Positions 45,303-58,567 are shown, numbered from the stretch's first letter. The stretch: 64,000 nt of DNA from Uloborus plumipes (GCA_038373865.1 JAXGGA010001643.1:80930-144929); one strand, 5' to 3'. Numbers and translations are program-made. Notes: generated by a model not told the origin, from the letters alone.

Positions 45303-47021
45303 GTATTGTGTTCAATATTATTTGCAACGTGATTTCTGAGAGCGTAAGAAGAACGTATATTTTAAACTATTCACAATTTCTAATTAATGTGTTTGATGAT
45401 CAGGTTTTTTGCGTACATAATTTACCTGATTGCAATAGTTTTTAAACTATAATGTAGGTTTTTTTTATGTTTGTCAGAGAATGCAGTGCAATACTTTTTG
45501 CTCAGCAGTATGCTCGACCCGATTTAGAAATTTTTTTGACTGTAGCCCGATTCATTTGTGAAGTCCTCTTTGAGTGCACAATTAAAGAAAGTGCTGTAAG
45601 AGGCTCAATCGTGCATCGTTGTTGCCATTGCATGGATTCCCCCCCCGCCCCCACTCAAAAATCGTACACCCTCTTGCTTCAAAGTTGATTGTTGCAACAC
45701 CATCCCCCTCCCCCTCATTTGCAAGGCTATATGCTGCAGAGTTGTAAACAAATGAGGTTCTTATCCGTTAGCCGCAAGCGAAAAATCGCCAAATAATGTA
45801 TTGCTAAACAATGTTCGATTCCGCCAAATTTCTCATAACCATATTTGTTTGCCATTGAGCGTACTTTAGTTTGATTGACAGATTTGTTATTTTCTTTGCT
45901 TGGCAACATTGGCATTTTTTTAACTTTTTGCTTAGGCCTGGCTAAGGGATAAGTAGCACAAAGGAGATTCCACTTTTATTTCAGTCAGATCACAAACACA
46001 TGTGACAGCTATTTCACTCGAATAGCCTAAACATTATTAAAAAACAATTAGTCATCTGAATTTTTTTTTTTTTAAATGTCTCAATTTCATTAAAGTTCAT
46101 TTCCCAAACTAGTCTGCTATTGAAAGAGGAAAAGTGCTGCTTTAGGGTGTACTTGCTGAAAAATGAGCTTATTACCCTGTGTCAAGATATTTGCAAGAGT
46201 TTGCGAAAAGTAACACTATTGAAGCTGTTTTGATAGAAAAAGATTTTACCATCCAATATTTTTCTTCTTTCAAGACTTGATGTTATTCTCAACCACAACT
46301 TTCAAATCTTGTAAGAGTTACATGATAAAGTTAATGTTTTTGCCTAGGATCATTTTTTTTTGTTTCGGATTTTCATATGAGCAAACAGTGTCTTAATACA
46401 AAATAAATTCTTCTAGAATTATTTTGTTTGGGGAAAGAGAGGGGGCAGCTGCTTCTTTACTTTTTTGAGTTCAGTAATGAAGATCAAAAATTTCCTAAAG
46501 ATTGTCCATTAATGACACATACTTTTAAAAATATATGTGCCCCCCTCCCGCTTTCATTTGAGGACAGGATATTTCAGTGCCGCAATGGGGGTAAATTTGT
46601 GAGATTGTATTGACCAGGGGTTGACAAGTAATTTTAGCTGGGGTCATGGCACTTTCGAAATATTTAATCTAGATCGCAAAAAAACCAGCTTCATAATTTT
46701 TTTAAGTTTTTGGAGACTTTGACCTGTGAAGAATGGCTATCGTTTTAACCTCTAGATTGTCTGCTCTCTCTTTCTTTCTACCATTCTTTCTACTCGTTTC
46801 TTTCTACTAATGAGAGGAATCTTACTTCAAAGCAACGTATCCAGACAGAGAGAGTAACTGGGGTATATGATTTTGAGTGGCATGTTTTACTATAAAATAC
46901 AGGGCAGGCAGCACTAGAATTTGAGAGTACTACTTCTTTGTTAAGAGTCAGTCTTCTCACCATAATCTGTCTGAAGGCTAAGCAAAATACCTACACCTTT
47001 CCTTCAAAGCTAGTTGCTTTA
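45303..47021. other. Putative intron or intergenic sequence
   Basis: No downstream ACBD exon or other gene was recognised. CAGGGGTTGACAAGTAATTT near 46615 looks like a lone hAT-type left end without a partner. Confidence 0.4.
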
Positions 47022-47023
47022 TA

Positions 47024-47290
47024 GAGAAAATTACAACGTTTTAAGGAAGCACAAATATGCAGGGATACTGCAGACACGTATTTCGGCGTTATAAGGAACG
47101 CCTTTTTCAATGCAAAAAATTTTTGAGCTTATGGATGCACAGACATCCGACAAAAGCCAGTTGCTTTGTTGGATGTCTGTGCATCCAAAAGCTCAAGATT
47201 TTTTTGCATTGAAAAAGACGTTCCTTGTAATGCCGAAACATGTGTCTGCAGTATCCTGCGTATTTGCTTCCGTAACGCTGTAATTTTCTC
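47024..47290. mobile_element. Fold-back MITE, 267 bp, TA duplication
   Basis: GAGAAAATTACAACGTT at the left is mirrored by AACGCTGTAATTTTCTC at the right, with TA on both sides (47022-47023 and 47291-47292). The arms are nearly complete palindromes: GGATGCACAGACATCC meets GGATGTCTGTGCATCC around 47158. It would form a long hairpin RNA or DNA. Tc1/mariner mobilisation is inferred from the TA. Confidence 0.8.
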
Positions 47291-47524
47291 TACAACAATT
47301 GCACGAAGGTATTTCATCACTTCACTAGTTGCTTTGCTTCGTTCCGCTTTGTAAAAAGGAAAAATGCCTTGAATGAATCAAGTCTAATTGTGAAGAGATA
47401 TGTTATCCAGTTTAAGAAATTATTAGCCAAAGAAGAAAATATTACTTTTCACAGCCATTAATCAGAGACTGCAACTTCTGCTATAGTTAATTTAAATTGA
47501 AAATTGGCTAGAGTACCACTACAA

Positions 47525-47918
47525 TAAAAAATCTGGTATGGACCCCACACTACTTCCTTTTACGAGTATATTTCTTAGTAGTTGCCTTAAGTGTTAAAAA
47601 AGTGCTTGGGGTGAGCAAGGTAACAATTCAAATATTTACACCCCTAATCTGCCACGAAACAGTGCAGAAAAATGTTTTACAATGGTTAATTTTCTAAATA
47701 CTGCCGATTTTAACATCATTCAGTGAATTTTTCGTAAAATAGCGCCAAATTGAACCCAAATTCAAAAAATAATTTTTTTCGCCAAATTTGTCCCCAAGTT
47801 GGCTTCAAACACTTGGCGACTAAAAGCTTGGCGACATATTGCCAAGTGGTCGCGCCAATTCATATCACTTGAGTGTGCATTGAAATTAACACGGATTTAC
47901 TCCCAAAAAGGGGTAAAA
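47525..47918. repeat. Dispersed repeat, copy 2 (inverted partner of 2296..2680)
   Basis: It contains TCTGGTATGGACCCCACACT and several CGCCAA/TTGGCG motifs, matching the repeat at 2296..2680 in the opposite orientation with clear divergence. Confidence 0.7.
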
Positions 47919-48229
47919 CACCCCCTTGGGAGCATTCGAATGCAACCACAAGGGGAGGTGCACAACTAGACCATCCTCAGAGCCTGCATACTAAACTGGA
48001 AGCTTCTTCGGCATATAGTTTTCGAGTTATGTGACATACATACGTCACAGGAAAACTCTTCGTAATTAACTCGAGGGTGGTTGAAAAGGATTTTTCGGCC
48101 GTTTATATGTTGGTAGGTACATATGCACGTGGTGACAGGTCGAAAAAACTACTGAACATTCATTCGGGGGTGAGCAAAATCAAAGTTTAGACCCAAATTT
48201 GAGTGTATTTTTTTTTTGCAATCACAATA

Positions 48230-48403
48230 CAGTCGACGCTCGATATAATGACCGTCTCCGTCCTACAGAAAATGGCTTTATAACGAGTGGTCGCTATAAG
48301 AGGTAAAAATAGAGTATATTGGGATACAGTTGGGGATTTTCTCACCGGTCGTTATATTAGGATGGTCTTTATAACGTGCGGTCGTTATAACGAGCGTCGA
48401 CTA
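48230..48403. mobile_element. pogo-like MITE, 174 bp, TA duplication
   Basis: CAGTCGACGCTCGATATAAT at the left is mirrored by CGTTATAACGAGCGTCGACT at the right, flanked by TA at 48228-48229 and 48404-48405. Inside are TTATAACGAG/CGGTCGTTATA repeats. It is non-coding. Confidence 0.8.
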
Positions 48404-48717
48404 TACTTCCTTTACTACGTAAAAGGAAATAAAAAAGGCTTATCTTATCATCTGTACTTTTTCGCCAACTAAATAGTTTCTGCTACCACTTAAACATTCC
48501 ATATTCCAATAATAAATAGTCATACATAAAAATATATTTGGAACACTTTTTTTTTATTCAGATTATTCTTTCTTAACCACTTCCCTTACAAATTTTTTTT
48601 GGAAATAATTGCAAAAAAAAAAAAAAACTTTTTTTTAAATTTAATTTTGAAATACAAAAAAATGAAAATATGTAGGTTTAAGTTGAATTTTTAATTATTT
48701 ATAGGCGTAAAATCAAT

Positions 48718-48978
48718 TAGTTTAAGAACTATAACAGTTACATTCTTTAAAAGGTGCGACAAAACTTTATTTATTAGTTTATTTACTTTTTACCTGTCTA
48801 TTTCATCTGATGAGAGGGGTATATTTTGCTTTTAGAAGTCAGCTTTAAGTGCTAAAATGGTACGTTTGACATAATTTTCAGCCTCATATAAATCAAGGGA
48901 ATAACGATCAGATGCTAGAATTCCGATGTCGATGTACGAGAAAGTAGGCTCGTTTAGTTCTTGACAGAACTTCTTGTT
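48718..48978. repeat. Dispersed element, 3' part only (family of 20605..21743)
   Basis: It repeats CATTCTTTAAAAGGTGCGAC through the terminal palindrome AGTTCTTGACAGAACT of the element at 20605..21743, without the 5' part. Confidence 0.75.
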
Positions 48979-49214
48979 AAGCTTTTAGCATATGCTGGTA
49001 ATTTTAAATTTAAAAAAAAAAAAGCTTCGTACATTCTTATGACAGCACGTACCCCCTCAAAATAATTTCAGGGTACCCCACTGTTCTATTATGTTCATAT
49101 TCCATCTGAAGTTTGTGGTGGACAAAGCAATTTCTCTTTGTGTAGAGTTCGCAAAGAAGGGATGGGGGGGGGGGGGGATGCCCATAGTGTACCAAGATAT
49201 TTAAATTGTTACAC

Positions 49215-50218
49215 ACTTTCCCCTTTAAAAATAAAAGACACGAAAAAAGCACTAAAAATGGCTTAATGCGTCTAAAAAATATCGCCAAGTACAAAACAGA
49301 TTCAAAAAGAAACAAAAAAGTAAAATAAATATCGAAAAATTGGAAAGTAGGGTATTCAGATGGGGAATTTGTGTGTCAGTCTGTCTGTCTGTCCCCCCCC
49401 CCTAATAACTTTTGAATGAACATTCCGATTTGAACGAATTTTTTTTTTGTTGGAAAGATCTCGGCGAGTACAGCTCATTCCCATATTTGATTTTCCGAAT
49501 TGAACAATTTTTGGTTCAACTTTAAACCATTCAAACAATCTGTTCCGAGATACTAACTTTTTAGTGAACAGTCCGATTTGAACAAACTTTTTTTCGTTCG
49601 AAAGCTCTTGTCAAGAATACTTCATTCCGTTTTTAAATTTCCGATTTGTACAATTTTTCGTTCAGCATTTAACCGTTCAAACAAGCTCTCACCCTTAATA
49701 ACTTTTGAGTGAACAGTCCGATTTGAACAAACGTTTTTTTCGTTCGAAAGATCTCGGCAAGGATACTTCATTACCGTATTTAAATTTTGAATTTGAACAT
49801 TTTTTTTTTTCAACATTGAACCGTTCAAACAACCTTTCCCCACCAAATAACTTTTAAGTGAACCGTCCGAATTGAATAAACTTTTTTTTGTTCGAATGAT
49901 CCCGGAGAGTCTCATTCACATATTTCACTTTTTACTTTGAATATTTTTTCGTTCAATGATGAACCGTTCAGAAAAAGTTTTAACATTAGCGCCTACGGGG
50001 AAATTTAAATTGAATGTTGATCCTGAACTTAATGGCGGATTTCCTTCAAACTAACTTGGTAAAAAAATGGTTTTGATAAATAATGTATGTAAAGTACCTT
50101 TCTGAATAATCTTCTGTGAGAACTCTGATTCCGACTCTGCAAACATGGCGGAAATGCAGGATCAGAAAAAAAATGACTGACTTGGCAGAAGATTTTTTGC
50201 TTATTTATTTGTTTGTTT

Positions 50219-50256
<38 letters not shown>

Positions 50257-50736
50257 GCAGACGATATGTTTTTTGTTAACGAAAATGTTTCATTCACGAG
50301 GGCATTTTATTTTTTATTTATATTTAACGACTGGCAACGGATTAAAAATGAAATTCATTAAAAATGAAATTCGAGACATTTTATTAACGAACGAGTTTTT
50401 TTTCTTTGATAAAATGTGTTTTGATGTTCTTTGTACTTTTATTTTATTTATTTATTTTTTTCTGTTTGAAACGATTGAGGAATTTTTTTACGGAGGAACT
50501 ATAGCAGTTACCTTCTTTAAAAGGTGCGACAAAACTTTATTTACTTATTATGTGTCTATTTCATCTGATGAGAGGGGTATATTTTGCTTTTAGAAATCGG
50601 CTTTAAGTGCTATAATGCTATAAAGGTATGTTTGACATAGGTTTCAGTCTCAGATAATCAAGAGAATATTGATCATATGCTAGGATGTCGATGTACGGGA
50701 AAGTAGCTCGTTTAGTTCTTGACAGAACTTCTTGTT
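49215..50736. repeat. Dispersed element, copy 2 (family of 20605..21743)
   Basis: It follows the same order: TTTAAAAATAAAAG start, ATATCGCCAAGT, a TCTGTCTGTCCCCCCC tract, and blocks around CTTTTGAATGAACATTCCG. This copy has about four such 120-170-bp blocks where copy 1 has two or three. It ends with TTAGTTCTTGACAGAACTTC. A (TA)n run lies near 50225. It is non-coding. Confidence 0.75.
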
Positions 50737-51822
50737 TTTCCAGTAGCCGACAGATATAAATTCTCTAAGTTAACATTTAGTGTTCAATTTTTGAAACTAA
50801 GATTTATGCTGATTTAGTTCTCGTGAAACACTTCAGTTAAGAAATTTCTGACCTTTTTTTAAAAAATCAAAGGTTAGATTTTAGCATGATTAACGTTCAG
50901 GTTACGTATTTGGGAAAACTTCTAACAAATAGGATTTTCTTCCATCATACACCGACGATTGTCGCACGAAAAGGTTTTTGGAGAATTTTCTATTGTATTG
51001 TTAACATTTTCCTAGATTATCTATGAACGTTTTCCTAGTCAATTATCCGTAAGCAATTTATTCTTTGTATTCTTTTTAGTTGCTTTTCCTTGTCATTTTG
51101 TAAAAGTAGTGATTTTAAAATTATCTTTGGTCTGCACTTGACAGCTACTGTTGTTTCTTTTAACTCAGTATTAAAATTTAATGCGAGTAATGCACCACGT
51201 CTTTGTAATATTGTAAACGGCGTTGAATTCAAAATTCATTTAACATTAAAAGGGTTCTAAGTTTTTCTTCTTTTCTTTTCAATTGTTTCTTTCGTTCTTT
51301 TTTTTTTTTTCTAATTGTATTTTTAACTTTTTTTTACTCATAAGTATGCGACGTGCTTCGTTTCTGAAGTTTTCTTTTTTTTTTGCAAGTGTTTTGCCTT
51401 TTGTAAGATTTTTGTTATTATATTTTGCTTTTTTTAAAAAACTCTTTTTATGTATTACTACCAAAGCAAATGGTAGAGTAAAAATAGTGTCAATATTGAT
51501 GTAGGTTTTCCATATTTCTGACTTATTGAAAATAATTTACTTTTTTTACACAGGAAAATTAGCTTGAAAATGCTGTTTTATGTAAAATACGGCATTGGAT
51601 GAAATGCTATAGGTAGTGGTCTTATGCATAGACTCTTATTCCTTTTTTCCAACCATTACTGCATACAAGACGCGTTTTTTGTTGTGGACATTATGGAAAA
51701 AATTAGAACTTGAAAGTCAACTAAGGGTATCAAAAATTTCAATAATCACTTTTGTTGTTGGAGAAGAGATATGTTTATTAACTGAAAAGTTACTTTTTCG
51801 GAACTTTCATGCTGTTAGTCTG
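50737..51822. other. Intergenic, no recognisable feature
   Basis: T-rich, low-complexity sequence. Open frames such as 51616-51933 (+) carry no known motif. Confidence 0.5.
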
Positions 51823-52399
51823 GGAGCAACTGGTTTTCCGTGCGCTTTTTGTGATACAATTATGACAGTTGGTTTTTCTGAAAGGTATTGGCGCCAGGAA
51901 TACGAATTCGGATGTTGCCATCTCCAAAAATAGTGCAGGGGGCGTAGGGGGGGGGGGCAAAGTTTCTTCACTAAAATAATTATAGCTTCATTATTTCATG
52001 GAGTAGAACCAGTTTTCAAAGCGTAAAATGCTTAAATCCACTTAATAATAACATTATAATGCATAAAAAGCTGAATTTAAATTGCTGACACGTGTTTCGG
52101 GGCTATTAAGAGCTTCTTTTTCAATGCTTAAGATAAGAGCTTATGAATGAAAATTCATCCGTCTGAAGGTTTTTTTTTCATTGAATAGAGGTGCCTTGTT
52201 ATCAAGCCCATCATTTGGACAACCAAGCGGGGTCCAAAGTGGGAGGGGGGCCTCCCCCCCTTTTAGAAACAAAATACAAATGCACATTTGTGTACGCATT
52301 TATCCTTCGACACATATTATACAGTGAATTTGCACTTTTGCCCAGGACTGTAATCGCCTCAATTCGGGGGGCGGGAGGGGGGGTTAAAAAATTAATGCT

Positions 52400-55300
52400 G
52401 GGTCAATCCATATCACTTCAACCCAGTCATGACACCCATAGTCTCGGATTTTGCAGAAACTTGGCATAATTGTTCCTTTTATAGAGTTGAGAAAGAATGC
52501 AAATTTTTTTTGCTCTATCTCAAATGGTTTAGATTTTATGGAGTGTCAAAGTTTTTGAAATTTCACGATCTTTGCCGATGGCGCGCAGGAAAACCAACTA
52601 GCGTTTATGCAGAAAATAAATCATAACTTCTGTATTTACCTACCAATATTGATGATTTTTTTTTTCAATGTAACTGATTATGCAAGAATTACAGAAAAAA
52701 TATAATTTTCTAAGTAAGTATCTATAAAAAAATATGAAAAATTCCTGAAGTACAATTTAGTGTGTTATTTTAACCAAGTATAGAGCTTTACTTAAAATGA
52801 GATACCTCCAAGAGGGTAGTAAATAATCCCCCCATTTTTTTTATATTTCTAATCTAAAAGATGCATTTTATCACACAAAAAAATAACTTTGGTGGTTTTT
52901 ACACTCCTACATTTAAATTTAGGGCATAAAACTTTTTTTTTGAGATAGTAATATGAAAAAAAAAAAAAAAAAACTTGAAGTGTAAAAATCTGGCTAATAT
53001 TATGCAGTATAGTCCAGAACACACCTTATCTTGAATATATATCATAAAATATTAAAAATTGCAATAAAAAATTTTATCTACAAAATTAGATGTAATGATA
53101 ACTTATTCAATAAACACATCTTTAAAATGAAAATCCTTGAAAACCTACCTCAAGGAACATACATAATATAAAAATATCTTTTAATTGTACATACATGAAC
53201 TAGTAATATCAAAAATTAAGCTAGCAGAAAATAATCCCTTCATTTCTTTTTATTTTTCATAAGTGATCTAATGTATTTTAGAGCATAAAAAGAGATCATA
53301 TTTGTAGTTTTACACTTCAGTCATTAATTTTCTTTACTTTTAAGATATTGTTTAAACTAACTTATTCTCTAGAAATTTTCAAACCCAAAATGAGAATTAG
53401 AAAAAAGAAAGAAAATAACAGTGATACAATAGGATAAGACACTGTCCCTCACACACACACTTATCATCCCCCACTATTCATCAAGTCATAAATAAGAGCT
53501 CCCCTCCTCCTGCACTTCTCAGTGCTGAATGAAAATAAGCAAAGTAACTAAAATTATGAAACAGGTGTGAAGCCTTTTAACACATTGCCTTGACTTGTTT
53601 ATATATGTGTGGTTTGAGATTCTGCAGTTGCATATGGCTCTGATGCTTGGGGGTTCTCCCATTTCCCACCCATGAAACTTTGGTAAAAACAGAAGAGTAC
53701 TGCCTTAACCAGTCATTCAGTCAACTGTTGCTGGAGTAACACATATGATTGAGTTTTGAATTCATGTTCTGATTCTGATTTCGTATTAGTGTATGCTTTA
53801 GTTGTTATTATATATGTGAATATTTTTTGTTCTAATATTGTTATTTAAAAAAAATGGAGAAGTGCAGTGTTGAAGAAGTTACTCAGAGTGATTGTCATTT
53901 GTTTAGTTTTGTCAAGAAAAAGGACACAAAGAGTTTTACTAATCTCTCTGAAACTGAGTTGACTCTATTGAAATTAAGAATAGATACAAGCAACGAGTTA
54001 AAAACTATTTGTCTTCATCATCAATGTTTATGTTTGCAAAAGTATGAATTTTTACAAAAATATCGTTGTGATCCTTTTCGAATACACAAGAGTTCCATTC
54101 AGAAAGGACTTCGTGTTGTATCTTTAAAGCAAAGTAGATTAATTTCAGCAAAGGGTTATCAAGTAAAACCAGGACAGAAACTTTGTGCAAACTGCAGGAC
54201 ACTAGTTTTCTCAACTGAATGATGATATTGAGGAAAACAGTGAAAGCAGAAATTCCACTGGAGAAGAAGATGAAGGATTGAATCCTAATGAATTAAAAAA
54301 TGTACAAAAAAAAGATCAATTGAGGAACTGAATTCTTCTTTGCACGATATTGGATGCTCCCCAATAAAATTACATGCACTTGGTGAACATAGCAAATCAT
54401 CCTACGGCAAAAAAAAAAGCTACAGAGAGTGCACGAAACTGTAAAAGAAAAAATTGAAAATGTTCTTGAAGTTAATTTGCCAGAAGAAAAAGATGATCCA
54501 GAAAAAGATGCTACGCAAAAATCGAAAGATTTGGACAAACTAATTAACATTATTAAGGGTGAGTTAAGTGATGACTCCAAAAAATAAACAAATTCAAATG
54601 CTGACAATTCCAGCTGCAATGATGTGGTCAAAAAGAAAAATAATAGAAACGTTCAATGCTTCTGATTACTCAGTTCGCAAAGCACAAAAACTATGGAAAG
54701 ATAAGGGGTTTTTAGCAGAACCAGAGTCAAGACATGGGAAAATGTTAAGTCCTGAAACTGTAGAGTTAGTAGATCAGTTTTACCAGCGTGACGAATATTC
54801 TAGAATTCTGCCGGGAATGAAAGATGTTGTAAGCATAAGAAAAAACGTTTACGAAAGAAAGCGTTTAATTTTGTGTAACCTCAGGGAGCTGTATTTAAAA
54901 TTTAAGTTAAAGTACCCAAATATGAAGATAGGTTTATCAAAGTTTTGTTCTTTAAAATCAAAGTGGTGTGTTTTGGCTGGTGCTAGTGGCACACACTTAG
55001 TGTGCGTCTGCACAATTCACCAAAATGTAATTTACTAATTAAGGGGGCAGGAATTGTAGAAGATTATAAAAAACTTATGTCCTTTGTTGTTTGCCAGGAC
55101 ACAAAAAGGGAATGCATGCTTCGACATTGTGATGAGTGCCCGCCAAAAAGCAACCAAATCCAGTTTTTAGAATCAAAATTCGAAAATTATGAAAATGAAG
55201 ACCTTATTGAGTATAGTAGTGGGTTTCCACGGATCGTACTGAAATGATAAGATGTTCAAGCTCAGTTACTGAATTTACTGATTTATTAGTTACAAAATTG

Positions 55301-57177
55301 AACAAATTAATCCCACATGCATTCATAGCCAAATCATAAGCTTCATTTTTAAAAATTGGAAAGAAGTTTCATTGCATACTGCTGTAATATCAATGGATTT
55401 TAGTGAAAATTATGGTTTCACAATACAAGACGAAGCTCAAGGTTACCACTGGACCTCACAGTCTTGTACCATTCATCCTGTCATGATCCATTATAACAAT
55501 CCAAGCAATGAAAAAATTACTTCCTCACTTTGCATAATATCAGATGATTTAAAACATGATGTAGCTATGGTCCATAAAATTCAAGAAATAGTAAAAATAT
55601 TTATTAAAGCGAAATATCCCCAAATCACAAATGTTCACTACTTCAGTGATGGATGTGCTGGGCAGTATAAAAATAAGTTCAACTTCGTGAATTTGTGCAT
55701 GCACGAAAAAGATTTCCAACTTCAAGCTCAGTGGTCATTCCACGCAACTAGTCAAATAAAAACAGAATGTGACGGAATAGGGGGTACTGTTAAATGTGGA
55801 GCGAGAAAACATAGTTATCAACGAGAGCTAGGCAAAGAAATATTAACAACAAATGAGCTTTTTGAGTTTTGCAAATCTAGCTTGAAAGGCATTCACTTCC
55901 AATTGATTTCTAAACAGGAAGTTGATTTAACTCGCCAGACTTTAGAGAATCGATTTAAATTAGTTGAAACTCTTCCTGGAACAAGAATGTTCCACAATTT
56001 TCAACCAATAGATGATTTAGGAAACATTGAAGCCAGAAGAATAAGTACTGATGAAAAACCAGCTTCCAATTTATTTTCTGGATGCTTCATTGCAAGTATG
56101 TATGATAATTTGTGGTATTTTGGCATGGTGAATGAGGTAAATGAAGCAGAAAAAGATGTCACTGTAAGTTTTATGCATAATCATGGACCTTCACCATCTT
56201 TTTTCTGGCCCGAGAGGGAGGATATTTGTGCAATCCCTATCCCTCATGTCCTAGCAGTTGTGGAGCCCCCTGAAACAACAACTGGAAGAACTTACCACTG
56301 TTCTCAAGACTGCATGAAAAATATAAATTCAGTTTTTCAAAATACTTTTGCTCCTGTCTACAACTAAAACTGTTTCTAACATTATGTATATTCCTTTTGG
56401 TAAGTTTTTAACGTTTACTTTTTTCATTACAAAGAACGTTATCAAGGGGTGTGCATAATTGCATCTAATTTTGTAATTTAAAATTTTTATTGTAATTTTC
56501 ACTATTTATATCGTGTATTCAAGATAAGGGTGTGTTCTGGACTATACTGCATAATATTAGTCAGATTTTTACCCTTCAAAAGTAAGGCTGGTGCTAAAGG
56601 CTTTTTTTTTTTTTATATTACTATCTTTAAAAAAAAGTTTTATACCCTAAATTTAAATGTAGGAGTGTAAAAACCACCAAAGTTATTTTTTTGTGTGATA
56701 AAATGCATCTTTTAGATCAGAAATATAAAAAAAATGCGGGGATTATTTACTACCCTCTTGGAGATATCTCATTTTAAGTAAAGCTCTATACTTGGTTATA
56801 ATAACACACTAAATTGTACTTCAGGAATTTTTCATATTTTTTATAGATACTTACTTAGAAAATTATATTTTTTCTATAACTCTTGCATAATCAGGTACAT
56901 TGAAAAAAAAAATCATCAATATTGGTTGGTAAATACGGAAGTTATGATTTATTTTCTGCATAAACGCTAATTGGTTTTCCTGCGCGCCATCACCAAAGAT
57001 CGTGAAATTTCAAAAACTTTGACACTCCATAAAATCTAAACCATTTGAGATAGAGCAAAAAAATTTTGCATTCTTTCTCAACTCTATAAAAGGAACAATT
57101 ATGCCAAGTTTCAGCAAAATCCGAGACTATTGGTGTCAAAATCGCATTTTTTGGGTTGATTTGACGTGGAATGACCC
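52400..57177 (+). mobile_element. 4.8-kb DNA transposon, about 650-bp TIRs, 4-bp TSD TGCT
   Basis: GGGTCAATCCATATCACTTC at the left is the inverse of ...TTGACGTGGAATGACCC at the right. The arms pair as far as 53045 and 56512 (GTCCAGAACACACC versus GGTGTGTTCTGGAC). TGCT stands on both sides (52396-52399 and 57178-57181). The right arm of the surrounding fold-back shows the uninterrupted site. A 4-bp duplication suits the Sola superfamily, but that assignment is tentative. It carries one decayed gene on the plus strand. Confidence 0.88.
53854..56367 (+). pseudogene. Transposase-like gene of the 4.8-kb element, frameshifted
   Basis: Four pieces in order belong to one protein family that is widespread in invertebrate transposons. 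53854-54222 is an N-terminal zinc-type region (ICLHHQCLCLQKYEFLQKYR, then CDPF and PGQKLCANC). About 54415-55038 contains a coiled stretch and HLVCVCTIHQNV. 55045-55247 holds ECMLRHCDECPP. 55372-56367 is an intact 331-codon frame with VISMDFSENYGFTIQDEAQG, HYFSDGCAGQYKNKFNFVNL and TECDGIGGTVKCGARKHSYQ. The Asp of MDFSENY, the Asp of FSDG and an acidic residue in ECDG may form a DDE/D-type triad; this is inference. At least three frameshifts or stops separate the pieces. Superfamily (possibly Sola) is uncertain. Confidence 0.78.
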
Positions 57178-57604
57178 TGCTTTTATTTGTTTATTTATTT
57201 ATTTGATCTGGGAGAGGGGTTCAAGTGCCCCCGCTAATCTGAGAGCTTGTTCCTCTTAAATAGCAATTTTTTTCGTCATTTTTCGCCCACCACAATTTTT
57301 TGCAGCTTAAAGCACTGCTAAAGGAAGTTTTACAGCCATAAATATGCTTTAAATAATATAAGCTAGTGATACTCATTGTGAGTGGTCTGAAATATACCTG
57401 AATGTATAAGTTAAAAATATGAGAGAAAGATTTTTAAAGTGTATTCACTCAAATAATAATATAATGACAACATTATGAACCCAAATTTCCCATGGACTGC
57501 TTAACATTGTGTTTGTTTCTGTTGCTGAGTGTAAAAAGTAATTTTAAACAAACAAAACATTTATTGAAACAAAAATGTTTTATTTCATTATAACTCACTA
57601 TACA

Positions 57605-57952
57605 GCGGTCAATCTAGAGAGAAATTAGGTCTGTTAAAGGACCCTTCACAAAATTCAGGCACTCAAAAAAGGACCCTTCACAAAATTCAGTCACTCAAAA
57701 AAGGACCCTTCACAAAATTCAGAAACTCAAAAAGGGATTCTTCACAAAATTCAGTCACTCAAAAATGGACCTTTCACAAAAACCTCGCACTCAAAACTGA
57801 CTCTTCACAGAAATCCGAGTTTACCGATTGGGAATATTTTTTGCCGTAACTATTTTTCACAAAATTAGGAATTAGTTTTCACAAAATTCTGAACTATTTT
57901 TCACAAAATTCCAAAAACAGGACCTTGGTCAAATATTCTGGATTGACCCCTG
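57605..57952. mobile_element. Short element with an internal 32-bp minisatellite, in the left arm
   Basis: The termini CAGCGGTCAATC (counting the shared CA at 57603) and GATTGACCCCTG are inverted. CTATACA occurs on both sides (57598-57604 and 57953-57959). The opposite arm of the fold-back near 59860 has the empty site. Inside, a unit of about 32 bp containing GGACCCTTCACAAAATTCAG is repeated four to five times at 57639-57790. A related left end lies at 63904. Confidence 0.8.
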
Positions 57953-58200
57953 CTATACATTTTCAGCTACATTTATGTGCAAACAAAATAGTTAAATAAA
58001 AACATGAAAGTAGAACTATAATTACAAATAACAAAACACGCAGTCATTTGAGAGTAGCATTTGAACGAAAATGTAATAAATATATTTAAATCAACCCATG
58101 AATTAATTTTTCATATTCTTAATCGTTTTAAAAAGACATTGCTTGGAAGAACTTTAAAAGAATAAACATACAAATACAAATTAAAAATACAATTATAATA

Positions 58201-58567
58201 CAGGGCTCCCGCTAGATACTCACAAAGCCGGGTCCCAAGGACCCACCGCTTTTGAAAAAGGGGGTCCATTTTAAAAATAGTGGGTCCCGCACACCACAGG
58301 AAAAAAAATAAATAAGGTGAAACAATAATTTTTAATCTATAATCAAAAATAAACAACATTACAGATTCAGGCTGTGTAAAATAAATAACATTACAGACAA
58401 AATTGGTTGAAAAAATGCAGATAATCCGCACCACCTAAATTTTACACTTTCGTCCTTCAAGACAAATTTTAGCGCGTCCTGCGGGACGCACTGTAAGTTT
58501 CAAGCATTGAGTCCCTTTCCTGAAATCCGCGTATTTTACTCGCTATAGCGCGTCAATGGGACCCCTG
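58201..58567. mobile_element. Short element, 367 bp, in the left arm
   Basis: The termini CAGGGCTCCCGC and GGGACCCCTG are inverted. ATAATACA occurs at 58195-58202 (overlapping the first two bases) and 58568-58575. The opposite arm near 59628 shows the site without it. It contains repeated GGGTCC/GGACCC motifs and no coding sequence. Confidence 0.78.

Noticed and set aside
51616..51933. 105-codon plus-strand frame
   Set aside because: Crosses the left end of the fold-back arm; the part inside the arm is repeat sequence with no protein match known to me.
57598..57800. CRISPR-like array of about 32-bp repeats
   Set aside because: The units are directly tandem without unique spacers and lie inside a eukaryotic MITE.
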